DNA of 24,590 nucleotides from Neisseria shayeganii 871 (GTDB taxonomy: Bacteria; Pseudomonadota; Gammaproteobacteria; Burkholderiales; Neisseriaceae): NCBI RefSeq assembly GCF_000226875.1, contig NZ_JH164926.1, positions 639,747 to 664,336 of the forward strand. The letters are read 5' to 3'. Each line of letters opens with the position of its first letter. The stretch's first letter is position 1. Shown one piece after another: positions 1-8,214 of this stretch. The notes under the pieces were generated by a model. The model did no database searches and was not told the DNA's origin. It saw nothing but the letters and a program-made list of their open reading frames with translations. A program made the position numbers and the translations under genes.

Positions 1-20
1 TTAATTAAATCGAAACAGCT

Positions 21-746
21 CTAATCCCGCCGCGCCCGAAAAAACGCCTGCAACAGCGCCCCCGCTTCAGCGGCCAACACGCCGCCTTGCACGGCGGTGT
101 GCGGGTTGAGCAGCGGCTCGGCAAACAGATTGAGCACGCTGCCCGCCGCGCCGCTGCGCGGCTCGGCGGCGGCATAAATCAAACGGCGGATGCGCGACTG
201 CATCACCGCACCGGCGCACATGGCGCACGGCTCCAGCGTCACATACAGATCGCAGCCTTCCAGCCGGTAATTGCCGAGCGCGCGTCCGGCGACCGACAGC
301 GCGGCAATTTCGGCATGGCGGCTGATGTCGTGTTCGGCCACACAGCGGTTGGCCGCCGCCGCCAACACCTGCCCGCCGCGCACCACCACCGCACCCACCG
401 GCACTTCGCCTGCCGCTGCAGCCTGTTCGGCCTGCCGCAGCGCCAGCCGCATAAAATGCGCCGCTTCTTCGGCGGGCGGAAACAGCGCCTGCGGCGGCGT
501 GCGTTTCAGCCGTGCACGCAAAGCCTGTTTACCACTCTCGTCCAAGGAAAAAGCCGGCAGGCCGGCGGCCAATTCGCCCAAGCGCCACAACACCGCTTCG
601 GGCACCGGCAGCCCCTCCGCCCGCAAGAGGGCAAAAGCCGCCGCCGCGCCGTAAGCCTGCAAATCGGCCACGCTGCGGATGCCGGCCCGAGCCAACAGGG
701 CCACGCTTTTCGGCGGCAGCGGCGGCGTGCCCAATACAGCCGTCAT
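21..746 (-). CDS. tadA: tRNA-specific adenosine deaminase TadA with N-terminal extension
   Basis: 241 aa. TadA converts the wobble adenosine A34 of tRNA-Arg(ACG) to inosine in the cytoplasm. The C-terminal cytidine/deoxycytidylate deaminase fold (about residues 93-241) carries the zinc and catalytic motif H144-A-E146 and the second zinc motif P-C174-A-M-C177. Residues about 10-65 form an extra N-terminal module that resembles the C-terminal helix-hairpin domain of TfoX-like proteins; such a fusion is, to my knowledge, usual in Neisseria TadA, whereas E. coli TadA lacks it. I chose the ATG at 746 because AAGGAG lies just upstream; an in-frame ATG at 779 has no such site. It lies downstream of lysA on the same strand, separated by a DUS inverted pair, so it may have its own promoter. 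The family call is certain; the role of the N-terminal module is unknown. Confidence 0.95.
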   Translation of the reverse strand: MTAVLGTPPLPPKSVALLARAGIRSVADLQAYGAAAAFALLRAEGLPVPEAVLWRLGELAAGLPAFSLDESGKQALRARLKRTPPQALFPPAEEAAHFMRLALRQAEQAAAAGEVPVGAVVVRGGQVLAAAANRCVAEHDISRHAEIAALSVAGRALGNYRLEGCDLYVTLEPCAMCAGAVMQSRIRRLIYAAAEPRSGAAGSVLNLFAEPLLNPHTAVQGGVLAAEAGALLQAFFRARRD

Positions 747-797
747 GCCCGCTCCTTTCTGGCACCAAGGCCGAGCCACACTTGGCCGCTAACAAGG

Positions 798-834
798 CAA
801 AGGCTACCTGAACAGCCTTTCAGGTAGCCTTTTG
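798..834. terminator. DUS inverted pair between lysA and tadA
   Basis: AGGCTACCTGAA at 801-812 and its reverse complement at 819-830 form a hairpin with a 6-nt loop, flanked by short A and T runs. It sits 33 bases after the lysA stop on the minus strand. It is likely both a DNA uptake site and a terminator for lysA, but the T run is short, so termination may be partial. Confidence 0.65.
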
Positions 835-866
835 CCCGCCCGCCCGCCGCCATGCGGCCTATTTTT

Positions 867-2096
867 TCAATCATCGTGCAAACAGGCCGCTTCGGCAGCC
901 AACAGTTGGTCCACGGTTTCGCGCGGGCGGATGAGCTTCGCCCGATCGCCGTCCACCAGCACTTCGGCCGCCCGCGGGCGGGTGTTGTAGTTGCTAGCCA
1001 TGCTGGCGGCGTAAGCACCCGCGCTGCGCACCGCCAAAAGGTCGCCGGCGCAGGCGGCGATGGCGCGGTTTTGCGCCAGAAAATCGCCGGTTTCGCAAAT
1101 CGGCCCCACAATATCGGCCACAAAAGGCTCGCCCGCTGCCGGCGATACGTTTTCAATGTGGTGGTAAGCCTGATAGAGCGCGGGGCGCATCAAATCGTTC
1201 ATGGCGGCATCCACAATCACAAAGGATTTGTCGCCGTTCTTTTTCACAAACTCCACCCGCGTCAGCAAAGTGCCGGCATTGCCCACCAGGCTGCGGCCCG
1301 GCTCCAAAATCAGCGACAGTTTGCGCCCGCCGAGCAGGCGTTGCACCGCCTCGGCATAGGCATGCAGATCAGGCACGCTTTCGTCTTGGTACACAATGCC
1401 CACGCCACCGCCCAAATCGATGTGTTCCAGTACCATGCCCGCTGCCGATAATTTGTCGATCAGCATCAGCAGGCGTTCACAGGCTTCGGAAAGCGGGGCG
1501 AGGTTGGTGAGCTGCGAACCGATGTGGCAGTCGATGCCCACCACGTTCAGATGCGGCAGCGCGGCGGCATGGAGGTAGGCCGCTTCGGCGTCCTGCATGG
1601 CGATGCCGAATTTATTGGCTTTCAGGCCGGTGGAAATATAGGGATGGGTTTGCGCATCCACATCGGGGTTGATGCGCAGGGAAACCGGAGCGCTAAGGCC
1701 CAAACGGCCGGCCACGGCATTGAGGCGGTCCAATTCCGGCAGGCTCTCCACATTGAAACACTTCACGCCCGATTGCAGGGCAAACGCCATCTCGGCTTCG
1801 CTTTTGCCCACGCCGGAAAAAATGGTTTTGCCCGCCTCGCCGCCGGCCGCCAGCACCCGCGCCAGCTCGCCGCCGGAGACGATGTCGAAACCGCAGCCGA
1901 GCGCGGCGAAGTGGCGCAGAATGCTCAAATTGCCATTGGCTTTCACCGCATAACAGATCAACGGGTTTAAGGCAGCAAAGGCCTGCGTATAGGCACGGTA
2001 GGCATCGGTCAGCGCCGCTTGGCTGTACACATAAAGCGGGGTGCCGAACTGTTCGGCCAGCTCGGCAAAAGCCAGGTTTTCGCAACGTAAGGTCAT
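867..2096 (-). CDS. lysA: Diaminopimelate decarboxylase
   Basis: 409 aa. It decarboxylates meso-diaminopimelate to L-lysine, the last step of lysine synthesis, using PLP. It has the alanine-racemase-like barrel at the N-terminus with K52 in CYAVKANGN as the PLP lysine, the GFDIVSGGEL segment, the HIGSQ motif, and the glycine loop DLGGGVGI. The C-terminal beta domain contains EPGRSLV and the substrate-binding GPICETGDF. Length matches the family. A longer frame would start at a TTG (2114) inside the lptM stop region; ATG 2096 fits the conserved MTL N-terminus and lies 4 nt past the lptM stop, so lptM and lysA are probably cotranscribed and coupled. Confidence 0.97.
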   Translation of the reverse strand: MTLRCENLAFAELAEQFGTPLYVYSQAALTDAYRAYTQAFAALNPLICYAVKANGNLSILRHFAALGCGFDIVSGGELARVLAAGGEAGKTIFSGVGKSEAEMAFALQSGVKCFNVESLPELDRLNAVAGRLGLSAPVSLRINPDVDAQTHPYISTGLKANKFGIAMQDAEAAYLHAAALPHLNVVGIDCHIGSQLTNLAPLSEACERLLMLIDKLSAAGMVLEHIDLGGGVGIVYQDESVPDLHAYAEAVQRLLGGRKLSLILEPGRSLVGNAGTLLTRVEFVKKNGDKSFVIVDAAMNDLMRPALYQAYHHIENVSPAAGEPFVADIVGPICETGDFLAQNRAIAACAGDLLAVRSAGAYAASMASNYNTRPRAAEVLVDGDRAKLIRPRETVDQLLAAEAACLHDD

Positions 2097-2100
2097 GGAT

Positions 2101-2295
2101 TTACTCGGGATCAAGGGGAATCGGCGGCGGGGTTTCGCTGTGCGGCATGGGCGCGGGCGGCGAGAACTGCAAGCCGGTTTGCACCGGCCCGAAGCGCGCC
2201 TGGTCGCCCTCTTTGGGCAGATAAAGATCGCCCTTGTAGCCGCAGGCCGCTAGCAGCACCGCGGCCGCCAAGATAGAAAAGGTTTTCGCACACAT
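2101..2295 (-). CDS. lptM: LptM-type small lipoprotein (YifL family)
   Basis: 64 aa. The protein has a short signal peptide and a lipobox LAAC with the lipidated cysteine at residue 18, followed by the family signature CGYKGDLYLP (CG-x-KG-x-LY-x-P). In E. coli the related LptM (YifL) binds the LptD/LptE translocon in the outer membrane and helps its maturation; that role here is inferred from the motif. The C-terminus is proline-rich. A longer open frame reaches 2382, but the signal peptide fixes the start at the ATG at 2295. The order lptM-lysA facing cyaY is also seen in relatives. Confidence 0.85.
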   Translation of the reverse strand: MCAKTFSILAAAVLLAACGYKGDLYLPKEGDQARFGPVQTGLQFSPPAPMPHSETPPPIPLDPE

Positions 2296-2380
2296 AAACA
2301 ACTCGCTGAAATTGCCTGAAACAGGCGGCTGTGGCAAGATGCGGCATCTTAAACAAAAATACCGCACCGCACAAATCATC

Positions 2381-2713
2381 ATGACCGAAAGCGAATTTCT
2401 GCATTATTCCGACCGCCTGTTTGCCCACATCGAAGACCAGCTCGAAAACAGCGCCGCTGATTTCGACTGCGAAAGCCGCGGCAACGTGCTCAATATCGAT
2501 GCGCCCGACGGCAGCCAGATCGTCATCAACCGCCACACCCCCAATCAAGAGCTGTGGATTGCCGCCAAAAGCGGCGGCTACCACTTCGCCCTGCAAGACG
2601 GTGCCTGGGTGGCCGGCCGCGACGGCAGCGAATTTTTCGCCGTGCTTGGCAGCGTTTTGAGCAGCGCCGCCGGCGAAAGCGTGGTCATCGAAGCCCTGCC
2701 TGTATCGGCTTAG
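2381..2713 (+). CDS. cyaY: Frataxin-like iron-binding protein CyaY
   Basis: 110 aa, a normal length for CyaY. It modulates iron-sulfur cluster assembly by binding iron and the cysteine desulfurase IscS. The first helix carries the usual acidic ridge (residues such as E3, E5, D11, E18, D19, E22), and the beta sheet includes NVLNIDAPDGSQIVINRH and the conserved QELWIAAKSGGYHF segment with its tryptophan. The start is the ATG of MTESEF; upstream in-frame codons lie in the lptM promoter region. It is divergent from lptM-lysA and followed by a DUS hairpin. Confidence 0.95.
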   Translation: MTESEFLHYSDRLFAHIEDQLENSAADFDCESRGNVLNIDAPDGSQIVINRHTPNQELWIAAKSGGYHFALQDGAWVAGRDGSEFFAVLGSVLSSAAGESVVIEALPVSA

Positions 2714-2736
2714 ATTTTCTCTATTTGAACACACAC

Positions 2737-2782
2737 TTTCAGGTAGCCTGTTTTCCACAGCAAACGCACAGGCTACCTGAAA
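2737..2782 (+). terminator. DUS inverted pair after cyaY
   Basis: Reverse DUS at 2738-2749 and forward DUS at 2770-2781 give a 14-bp stem (TTTCAGGTAGCCTG against CAGGCTACCTGAAA) with an 18-nt loop. It begins 24 bases after the cyaY stop and precedes dapC. It is probably a terminator for cyaY as well as an uptake site; no strong T run follows. Confidence 0.6.
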
Positions 2783-2815
2783 ACCATCCGATCTCTTTCT
2801 TCCCAAACCGCCGCC

Positions 2816-4021
2816 ATGAATCCCCGCCTGCAAGCCCTCCAGCCCTATCCTTTCGCCCGCCTGCGTGCCGCCATGCAGGACATCGACGCCCCCGCCGGCC
2901 TGCCGCCCGTACCGCTGCACATCGGCGAACCCAAACACCCCACGCCCGCCGTCATCACCGACGCCCTCCAAGCCGCCCTGCCCCAACTGGCCGTGTATCC
3001 ACTCAGCGCCGGCCTGCCCGAACTGCGTGCCGCCTGCGCCGCCTTTCTGCAGCGCCGCTACGGCATCGGCGTGGATGCCGACAGCGAAATCCTGCCCGTA
3101 CTCGGCAGCCGCGAAGCCCTGTTTTCCTTTGTGCAAACCGTGATCGACGGCAGCACCGACCCCAAACCGGTGGTGCTCAGCCCCAACCCCTTCTACCAGA
3201 TTTACGAAGGCGCCGCCCTGCTCGCCGGCGCCGACATCGAATTTGCCGACTGCCCCGCCCCCGCCTTCAAGCCCGACTGGCAAAGCGTGCCCGAAACCGT
3301 TTGGCAGCGCACCCGCCTGGTGTTTGTCTGCTCGCCCAACAACCCCAGCGGCAGCGTGCTGCAGCGCGAAGACTGGGCCGAACTGTTCGCCCTGCAAGAC
3401 CGCTACGGCTTCATCATCGCCGCCGACGAATGCTATTCGGAAATCTATTTCGACGGCGAGCCGCCCGTCGGCTGCCTGCAGGCGGCCGTGGAACAAGGCC
3501 GCGGCCTGCGCGGCTTGGTGAGCTTTACCAGCCTGTCCAAACGCTCCAACGCGCCCGGCCTGCGCTCCGGCTTCGTGGCCGGCGATGCCGCGTTGCTGAA
3601 AGATTTTCTGCTCTACCGCACCTACCACGGCAGCGCCATGAGCGTGCCGGTGCAGCTGGCCAGCATCGCCGCCTGGAACGACGAAGCCCACGCCGCCGAA
3701 AACCGCCGCCTGTATTGGGAAAAATTCGAGCGCGTGCTGCCGGTGTTGGCGCAGGCCTTTGAAGTCAGCCGCCCCGACGCCTCGTTTTACATCTGGCTGC
3801 GCATCCCCGACGGCGACGATTTGGCCTTCGCACAAACCTTGTGGCGCGAAGCGGCGATTCAGGTATTGCCCGGCCGCTTCCTCGCCCACGACACCACACG
3901 CGGCAACCCCGGCCGCGGCTATGTGCGCATCGCCCTCGTCGCCCCACTGGCCGACTGCGTGGCCGCCGCCGAAACCATGGTGGCGGTTTGGCAGCGCCAG
4001 CAAGCCGAAAACCAAGCTTAA
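2816..4021 (+). CDS. dapC: Succinyldiaminopimelate transaminase DapC
   Basis: 401 aa, fold-type I PLP aminotransferase. It is predicted to convert N-succinyl-2-amino-6-ketopimelate to N-succinyl-LL-diaminopimelate in the lysine/peptidoglycan pathway. Visible motifs are HIGEPKH near the N-terminus, SPNPFYQIY (about 122-130), SPNNPSG (173-179), the AADEC aspartate region (202-206), and SFTSLSKRSNAPGLRSG with K242 as the Schiff-base lysine and R250 contacting the PLP phosphate. The whole-length pattern fits the proteobacterial DapC group more than AspC or ArgD. lysA, the last enzyme of the same pathway, is 0.7 kb away. The Shine-Dalgarno is weak. Confidence is high for the family and good for DapC. 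Confidence 0.9.
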   Translation: MNPRLQALQPYPFARLRAAMQDIDAPAGLPPVPLHIGEPKHPTPAVITDALQAALPQLAVYPLSAGLPELRAACAAFLQRRYGIGVDADSEILPVLGSREALFSFVQTVIDGSTDPKPVVLSPNPFYQIYEGAALLAGADIEFADCPAPAFKPDWQSVPETVWQRTRLVFVCSPNNPSGSVLQREDWAELFALQDRYGFIIAADECYSEIYFDGEPPVGCLQAAVEQGRGLRGLVSFTSLSKRSNAPGLRSGFVAGDAALLKDFLLYRTYHGSAMSVPVQLASIAAWNDEAHAAENRRLYWEKFERVLPVLAQAFEVSRPDASFYIWLRIPDGDDLAFAQTLWREAAIQVLPGRFLAHDTTRGNPGRGYVRIALVAPLADCVAAAETMVAVWQRQQAENQA

Positions 4022-4035
4022 TCTTTGCCCATAGC

Positions 4036-4082
4036 AAACAGGCTACCTGAAACCGCTTGATCGGTTTTCAGGTAGCCTGTTT
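4036..4082. terminator. DUS inverted pair between convergent dapC and nnrE
   Basis: Forward DUS at 4040-4051 and reverse DUS at 4067-4078 extend to arms of about 19 bp (AAACAGGCTACCTGAAACC and its near-complement) around a short loop, with A and T tracts outside. It lies between the ends of two convergent genes, so it can work as a bidirectional terminator. Confidence 0.7.
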
Positions 4083-4118
4083 CCATGATTGGTTGGGCAC
4101 CCGTCGGCAGGGCAAAAC

Positions 4119-4763
4119 TCAATCGATGCCGATGTCCAAACAGCACACCTCACCACAATAGTTTTTACCGCTGGCGTCCACATGCGCGGGCTTGCAGGCG
4201 GCGAAAGCATAGGTCAGATCGGCACGGAAGGTGTCGGCATCCGCTTCTGCGGTGTCGCCGTTGAGGCCGGTGGGGATGTCGAGCGCCACTTTCAAACCGC
4301 ACATTTCGTTCATGCGGCGGCAGCATCCGGCCACCGAAGCCGGCAAAGCACCGCTGAAGCCGGTGCCGAAAATGCCGTCGATCACCACATCCTGATCCGT
4401 GGTATGCAGGCTGTCCGGCAGACTGCTGCCCACCGTCAGCGTCACGCCCGGCAAACCGGCCAAGCGGCGGCGGTTGGTTTCAGCCAAGTCCGACAAATTT
4501 TCGCCCAACACCAGCCAAACCGCCACCTGCCAGCCGTGCTGCTGCAACACCCGCGCCATCACCAGGCCGTCGCCGCCGTTATTGCCTTTGCCGCACACAA
4601 TCAGTGCGCTGCGGGCCTCAGGGCAGCGGCGCAGCAAATCCGCCGCCGCGGCCTGGCCTGCGTTTTCCATCAGCTGCAGAAACGGCGTGCCGGCCGCCAC
4701 CGCGGCCTGCTCGCGCGCCCGCATTTGGGCGGCGGTATAGATTTTGACGCAAGGGGAAGACAT
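4119..4763 (-). CDS. nnrE: NAD(P)H-hydrate epimerase (YjeF N-domain)
   Basis: 214 aa. It interconverts R and S forms of hydrated NAD(P)H so that the S form can be dehydrated and recovered (nicotinamide repair). The sequence shows the YjeF_N Rossmann-like fold: LMENAGQAAA (31-40), the nucleotide loop GKGNNGGDG (58-66), VIDGIFGTGFSG and ALDIPTGLNGD with the catalytic aspartate regions. It is a stand-alone epimerase; the ADP/ATP-dependent dehydratase (kinase-like) domain fused in many bacteria is not present in this window. The ATG at 4763 is preceded by a GGGAG site. Confidence 0.93.
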   Translation of the reverse strand: MSSPCVKIYTAAQMRAREQAAVAAGTPFLQLMENAGQAAAADLLRRCPEARSALIVCGKGNNGGDGLVMARVLQQHGWQVAVWLVLGENLSDLAETNRRRLAGLPGVTLTVGSSLPDSLHTTDQDVVIDGIFGTGFSGALPASVAGCCRRMNEMCGLKVALDIPTGLNGDTAEADADTFRADLTYAFAACKPAHVDASGKNYCGEVCCLDIGID

Positions 4764-4818
4764 TGGACGACTCCCAAACCGATTTCAAAAACACAGCAAT
4801 CAGACAAATCTATTCAAT

Positions 4819-5223
4819 TTATTCGCCATCAGGAGGCAGGCGGTAGGCCGCACACAGCTTATGCCCGTCCAAGTCACGCACATAGGCTAAGTAAACCTTG
4901 CCAAATGGCGGTGTGCGGATACCGGGGGCGTCTTCTATCGGTGTGGCACCCAAGGCAATGGCAGTATCATAAAATGCCTGCACCTGCTCAATAGAAGAGC
5001 AGGCAAAGCCGATGGTACTGCCGTTGGCCACGCTGGCCGGCTCGCCATTAATCGGCTCAGTAATACCCAAAAAGCCCGCGGCATGAAAATACAGCACCCG
5101 CTGTTGGCCGGTGGCATTTTGTTGGCGTTTGCCCTTGCCCACGCCGAGCACCGCCAACACGCCGTCATAGAAGGCTTGCGCACGGTCAATATCATTACTG
5201 CCGATGACTATATGGCTAAACAT
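4819..5223 (-). CDS. VOC family (glyoxalase-like) protein
   Basis: 134 aa. Two beta-alpha-beta-beta-beta modules typical of the vicinal oxygen chelate fold: residues 1 to about 60 (MFSHIVIGSNDIDRAQAFYD, first possible metal histidine H4) and about 65-134 (IGFACSSIEQVQAFYDTAIALGA, ending with YVRDLDGHKLCAAY). The size and the FYD-x(n)-LG pattern resemble small glyoxalase/bleomycin-resistance-like proteins whose substrate is unknown. The start at ATG 5223 is fixed by AAGGAG upstream; the frame is open to 5271. No enzyme function can be assigned from sequence alone. Coding is opposed by dapC downstream, with nnrE in the same direction 55 bases away. Confidence 0.85.
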   Translation of the reverse strand: MFSHIVIGSNDIDRAQAFYDGVLAVLGVGKGKRQQNATGQQRVLYFHAAGFLGITEPINGEPASVANGSTIGFACSSIEQVQAFYDTAIALGATPIEDAPGIRTPPFGKVYLAYVRDLDGHKLCAAYRLPPDGE

Positions 5224-5279
5224 GGCTGACTCCTTAATCAATTCAGACTGGCTTGAAAATAGTAGATTCAACGGTGCTA

Positions 5280-5324
5280 CAGGCTACCTGAAAACAGCCT
5301 GCTTTTCAGCTTTCAGGTAGCCTG
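5280..5324 (-). terminator. DUS inverted pair downstream of the NlpC/P60 operon
   Basis: Forward DUS at 5281-5292 and reverse DUS at 5312-5323 form a stem-loop 27 bases beyond the stop of the small gene at 5351. It probably ends the minus-strand transcript of the NlpC/P60 gene and that small gene. Confidence 0.6.
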
Positions 5325-5350
5325 CAACATCAAACCGCTTTGGGCAGAAT

Positions 5351-5572
5351 TTATTCCGACGGCCGGTAGGGGTTTTCCACCGAGCGCACCAATTCCAGCA
5401 GAAATTCACGCACCTGTGCTTCGCCGCAACCCATCAACAGCGCGTCTTCAAACGCGTCCTGCGCCAGCTGGTAAAGCTCCTGCATGTTTTCGCGCATCAC
5501 TTTTACCTTTTCAGTACACGACACAATCTCACCGTTGTCGCCATACCATTTCGGCAGTTCGGGCATACTCAT
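5351..5572 (-). CDS. Small conserved hypothetical protein
   Basis: 73 aa, not assigned to a named family. It has no signal peptide or membrane segment. It opens with MPELPKWYGDNGEIVSCTEK and continues as two predicted amphipathic helices rich in Glu, Leu and Arg (about 21-45 and 50-66). It starts 8 nt after the stop of the NlpC/P60 gene, so the two are very likely cotranscribed. The start may be ATG 5572 or ATG 5566 two codons later; neither has a strong Shine-Dalgarno. Codon use matches neighbours, which supports a real gene. Function unknown. Confidence 0.75.
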   Translation of the reverse strand: MSMPELPKWYGDNGEIVSCTEKVKVMRENMQELYQLAQDAFEDALLMGCGEAQVREFLLELVRSVENPYRPSE

Positions 5573-5580
5573 GCGGCGGC

Positions 5581-6168
5581 CTACTGGGTGAAGCGGCCGG
5601 AACGGCTCACGCGGCGGGCAGTGGCGTATTTGCTGCTCCAATAGCGGCTGCTCAGGCTGGTGATTTCGATGTCTTTGCCGGTGCGCGGGGCGTGGATGAA
5701 GCGGTCGTTGCCGATATACATGCCCACATGGGAAATGCGGCCGCCGCCGGCGGTGCGGAAAAACACCATGTCGCCGGGCTTCAGGTTGGCACGGTCCACC
5801 TGCTGGCCGACACGCGCCATTTCGGCCGATGTGCGCGGCAGGGTAATGCCCATGCTGCGGCGGAAGATGTATTGCATAAAGCCGCTGCAATCAAGACCTT
5901 GGGTGGGCGAATTGCCGCCGAAGCGGTAAGACACGCCGATCAGGCTCATGGCGTTCATGATCAGATCGCCGGCTTCGTCGGCCGGGGCGGCAGACTGCTG
6001 CGGCGCGGGAGTGGAAGACGCCGGTGCCTGGCTGCTGCCGGTACGCTCGCGGATCAGCCTGTCCAGCGCATCGCTGTCCAAGCCTTCGGGCGCCGCCCAA
6101 GCCGAAACCGACCAGCCAAGCAGGCAGACGGTGAGGGCCCAGCGGCCTATTTGTTTTATCCGATTCAT
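5581..6168 (-). CDS. Secreted NlpC/P60 family cell-wall hydrolase
   Basis: 195 aa. An N-terminal signal peptide (residues 1 to about 25, ending AWA-AP) is followed by a low-complexity Ser/Ala/Pro linker (about 44-63) and a C-terminal NlpC/P60 domain (about 67-185). The catalytic set is visible: C94 in GLDCSGF, H147 in ISHVGMYIG and H159 in RFIHAPR. Such enzymes usually cleave the D-Glu to diaminopimelate bond in peptidoglycan stem peptides in the periplasm. There is no lipobox. It is divergent from the AarF/UbiB gene, with a 115-base shared promoter region, and overlaps functionally with the small gene that follows it. Confidence 0.92.
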   Translation of the reverse strand: MNRIKQIGRWALTVCLLGWSVSAWAAPEGLDSDALDRLIRERTGSSQAPASSTPAPQQSAAPADEAGDLIMNAMSLIGVSYRFGGNSPTQGLDCSGFMQYIFRRSMGITLPRTSAEMARVGQQVDRANLKPGDMVFFRTAGGGRISHVGMYIGNDRFIHAPRTGKDIEITSLSSRYWSSKYATARRVSRSGRFTQ

Positions 6169-6283
6169 CGATACTGGGTTTCCATTTTCGCGCCCCTGGC
6201 CGGAACGCTTATGTTATGCTGTGTGCCGTTTGCACAGATGCCGGCATGACGCCGGATTTGCTTTTTACTTTCGACCGGTTGAT

Positions 6284-7957
6284 ATGATCAAACCTGCTTT
6301 CTCCGCCATGGGCGACATCGGCCGCCTGCGCCAAATCGTTGCCATTCTGGCCCGTCACGGCCTGGGCGAATTCATCCGCCGCATCAAACTGAACCATGCG
6401 TCTTGGTTCGGCCGGGAAGAAGCGGAAGCCGCCACGCAAAATGCTTATCTGAGCACGGCGCGCCGCTTTCGGTTGGCATTTGAGGAGTTGGGGCCGACTT
6501 TCGTCAAGCTCGGACAGATTCTGTCCACCCGCGTCGATATCTTCAATGCCGAATGGATTGAGGAATTCGAACAGCTGCAAAGCAATGTCAGCCCGATGCC
6601 GTTTGAGGAAGTGCGCGCGCTCTTGGCCAGCCAGCTGGGCCGCCCTTTGGAAGAAGTGTTCCGTTCCATTGATCCGCGGCCGGTGGGCAGCGCTTCGATT
6701 GCACAGGTGCACAGCGCGGTTTTGCACGACGGCAGCCGGGTGGCGGTGAAAGTCAAACGTCCGGATATCGAATCCACCATTCAGGCAGACCTGCGCATTC
6801 TAACCCATTTGGCACAGCTTATCGAATCGGAAATCGGCGAAAGCCGCCGCTACCACCCGGTGCAGATGGTGCAGTATTTTGCCAAAAGTCTGGCGCGGGA
6901 AACCGATTTATCGGTGGAATTGCGCTATCTGCAACGCTTCGAGGCCATCTGCCGCAACAATCCGCACGTCCGCATTCCCAAGGTATATGCCGAATACAGC
7001 AACCGCCAGATTCTGGTGCAGGAATTCATCGACGCCCCGCTGCTGAAAGACACCGACTGCAACGCTTTTTCCGCCGAAGAGCGCCATCTGTTGGCCTGCC
7101 GCGTGACCGACGTGCTGCTGGGCATGATTCTGCGGCAGGGCTTTTTCCATGCCGACCCGCATCCGGGCAACATCTTTATTTATCCCGGCCTCAACATCGG
7201 CCTGATCGATTTCGGCCTGGTCGGCCATCTCAACAGCGCCCGCCGCAACGAAATCATCGCCCTCATCGAAGCGCTGATGAACCGCGACCCCTTCGCCATG
7301 CAGTATGTGCTGGCCAACTGGGCGCAGGGCGAGCTGCCTGACGAAAACCTGCTCGGCGGCGACGTGATGGAAATGCTGCTCAACTACGAGCACACCGCCA
7401 TGCGCGACTTGCGCATCAGCCAAGTGATCAACGACATCACCCGCATCATGCGCACCCACGAGCTCACCCTGCCCGGCGATTTGGTGATGCTGTTCAAAAC
7501 CCTGATCACCCTCGAAGGCGTGGTCAAGCGGCTGGACGGCAATTTCGAAATGCTGGAGCACGCCAAACCGATTGTGCAAAACGTGCTCAAACAGCGGGTG
7601 TCGCCGCAGCAAATCTGGCGCAAAACCCGCATCCACAGCCGCATGCTGGCCCAGCTTATCGACGATGTGCCGGAAAACCTGATGCGCCTCAACCGCCGCA
7701 TCCAAAACGGCAAGCTCAACGTCAACCTCGACCTCAAACGCCTGGACGACCTCAACCACCACCTCGACCGCGTGGCCAACCGCCTCACCATGGGCGTGGT
7801 GACCGCCGCCCTCATCGTCGGCTCCTCCATCGTGCTCTCCAGCAACACCGGCCCCAAACTGTTCGGCCTCTCGTTTTTCGGCTTCGTCGGCTACCTGCTG
7901 GCCTTCGCCAACAGCCTGTGGATTATTTGGTCGATTTGGCGCTCGGGCAAACATTAG
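6284..7957 (+). CDS. ABC1/AarF/UbiB family atypical kinase
   Basis: 557 aa. The family signature appears in order: ELGPTFVKLGQILSTR (KxGQ motif, about residues 67-82), a VAVKVKRP lysine strand, FFHADPHPGNIFI (catalytic loop), and LIDFGLVG (metal-binding aspartate). The C-terminus has two predicted membrane helices (about residues 505-550). UbiB-type members support ubiquinone biosynthesis at the inner membrane as ATPases. The C-terminal pair of helices and the overall pattern fit this group, but the sequence is closer to generic AarF proteins than to E. coli UbiB, so I leave the symbol blank. The ATG at 6284 is chosen because the upstream frame crosses the divergent promoter and NlpC/P60 gene. 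Confidence 0.9.
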   Translation: MIKPAFSAMGDIGRLRQIVAILARHGLGEFIRRIKLNHASWFGREEAEAATQNAYLSTARRFRLAFEELGPTFVKLGQILSTRVDIFNAEWIEEFEQLQSNVSPMPFEEVRALLASQLGRPLEEVFRSIDPRPVGSASIAQVHSAVLHDGSRVAVKVKRPDIESTIQADLRILTHLAQLIESEIGESRRYHPVQMVQYFAKSLARETDLSVELRYLQRFEAICRNNPHVRIPKVYAEYSNRQILVQEFIDAPLLKDTDCNAFSAEERHLLACRVTDVLLGMILRQGFFHADPHPGNIFIYPGLNIGLIDFGLVGHLNSARRNEIIALIEALMNRDPFAMQYVLANWAQGELPDENLLGGDVMEMLLNYEHTAMRDLRISQVINDITRIMRTHELTLPGDLVMLFKTLITLEGVVKRLDGNFEMLEHAKPIVQNVLKQRVSPQQIWRKTRIHSRMLAQLIDDVPENLMRLNRRIQNGKLNVNLDLKRLDDLNHHLDRVANRLTMGVVTAALIVGSSIVLSSNTGPKLFGLSFFGFVGYLLAFANSLWIIWSIWRSGKH

Positions 7958-7958
7958 G

Positions 7959-8103
7959 CTGAGACCTTTGCAAAACCTCCAGATGTGGATGCAGTTCAAG
8001 GCGTAGCAGCACAGCGAGTGCAGACATATCACACGATAGGCAAGCGAGCGAGCAGCGCACAACGCAGAAATGCGCCGCAGATGGGGTTTTGCAAAGGTCT
8101 CAG
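7959..8103. mobile_element. MITE-like repeat, copy 1 (145 bp)
   Basis: The element is bounded by terminal inverted repeats CTGAGACCTTTGCAAAAC and its reverse complement. The interior contains AGATGTGGATGCAGTTCAAG and GCAGAAATGCGCCGCAGATG. It begins one base after the stop of the AarF-family gene. No transposase frame fits. The same ends and interior recur at 9134-9280 and, inverted, at 10753-10920. The ends resemble those of IS5-family-derived repeats in Neisseria, which I recall but cannot verify here. Its right end overlaps a DUS by two bases. Confidence 0.8.
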
Positions 8104-8165
8104 GCTACCTGAAAGCCCCATTCTCTACTTTTCAGGTAGCCTGATGCCCTGCTTTTCAGGTAGCC
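8102..8165. repeat. DUS cluster (two perfect, one partial)
   Basis: Forward DUS 8102-8113 pairs with reverse DUS 8131-8142, and a second reverse copy lacking the terminal base lies at 8155-8165. The first pair can form a hairpin downstream of the AarF-family gene and repeat copy 1. Two reverse arms could compete for one forward arm. Confidence 0.7.
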
Positions 8166-8214
8166 GCTTACCCCGACATACTTTACCGCCGGTTATGGAC
8201 ATTTAACGCGCATG

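Noticed and set aside
2111..4015. Long open frame of 634 codons on the minus strand
   Set aside because: It is antisense to dapC, has the Gly/His/Ala-rich composition of a GC-biased shadow frame, and shares its end with the lptM region. dapC is well supported.
6908..8062. 384-codon minus-strand frame
   Set aside because: Antisense to the AarF/UbiB gene and running into repeat copy 1; composition is that of a shadow frame.
7959..8103. Target-site duplication of the repeat elements
   Set aside because: Flanks of the three copies do not show a clear direct duplication; the CTGAG/CTCAG edges are part of the inverted ends, so the exact insertion boundaries stay open.
7985..8206. Small protein encoded in the repeat element
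   Set aside because: Short frames in each repeat copy read different lengths into flanking DNA, have no Shine-Dalgarno, and are not kept between copies.
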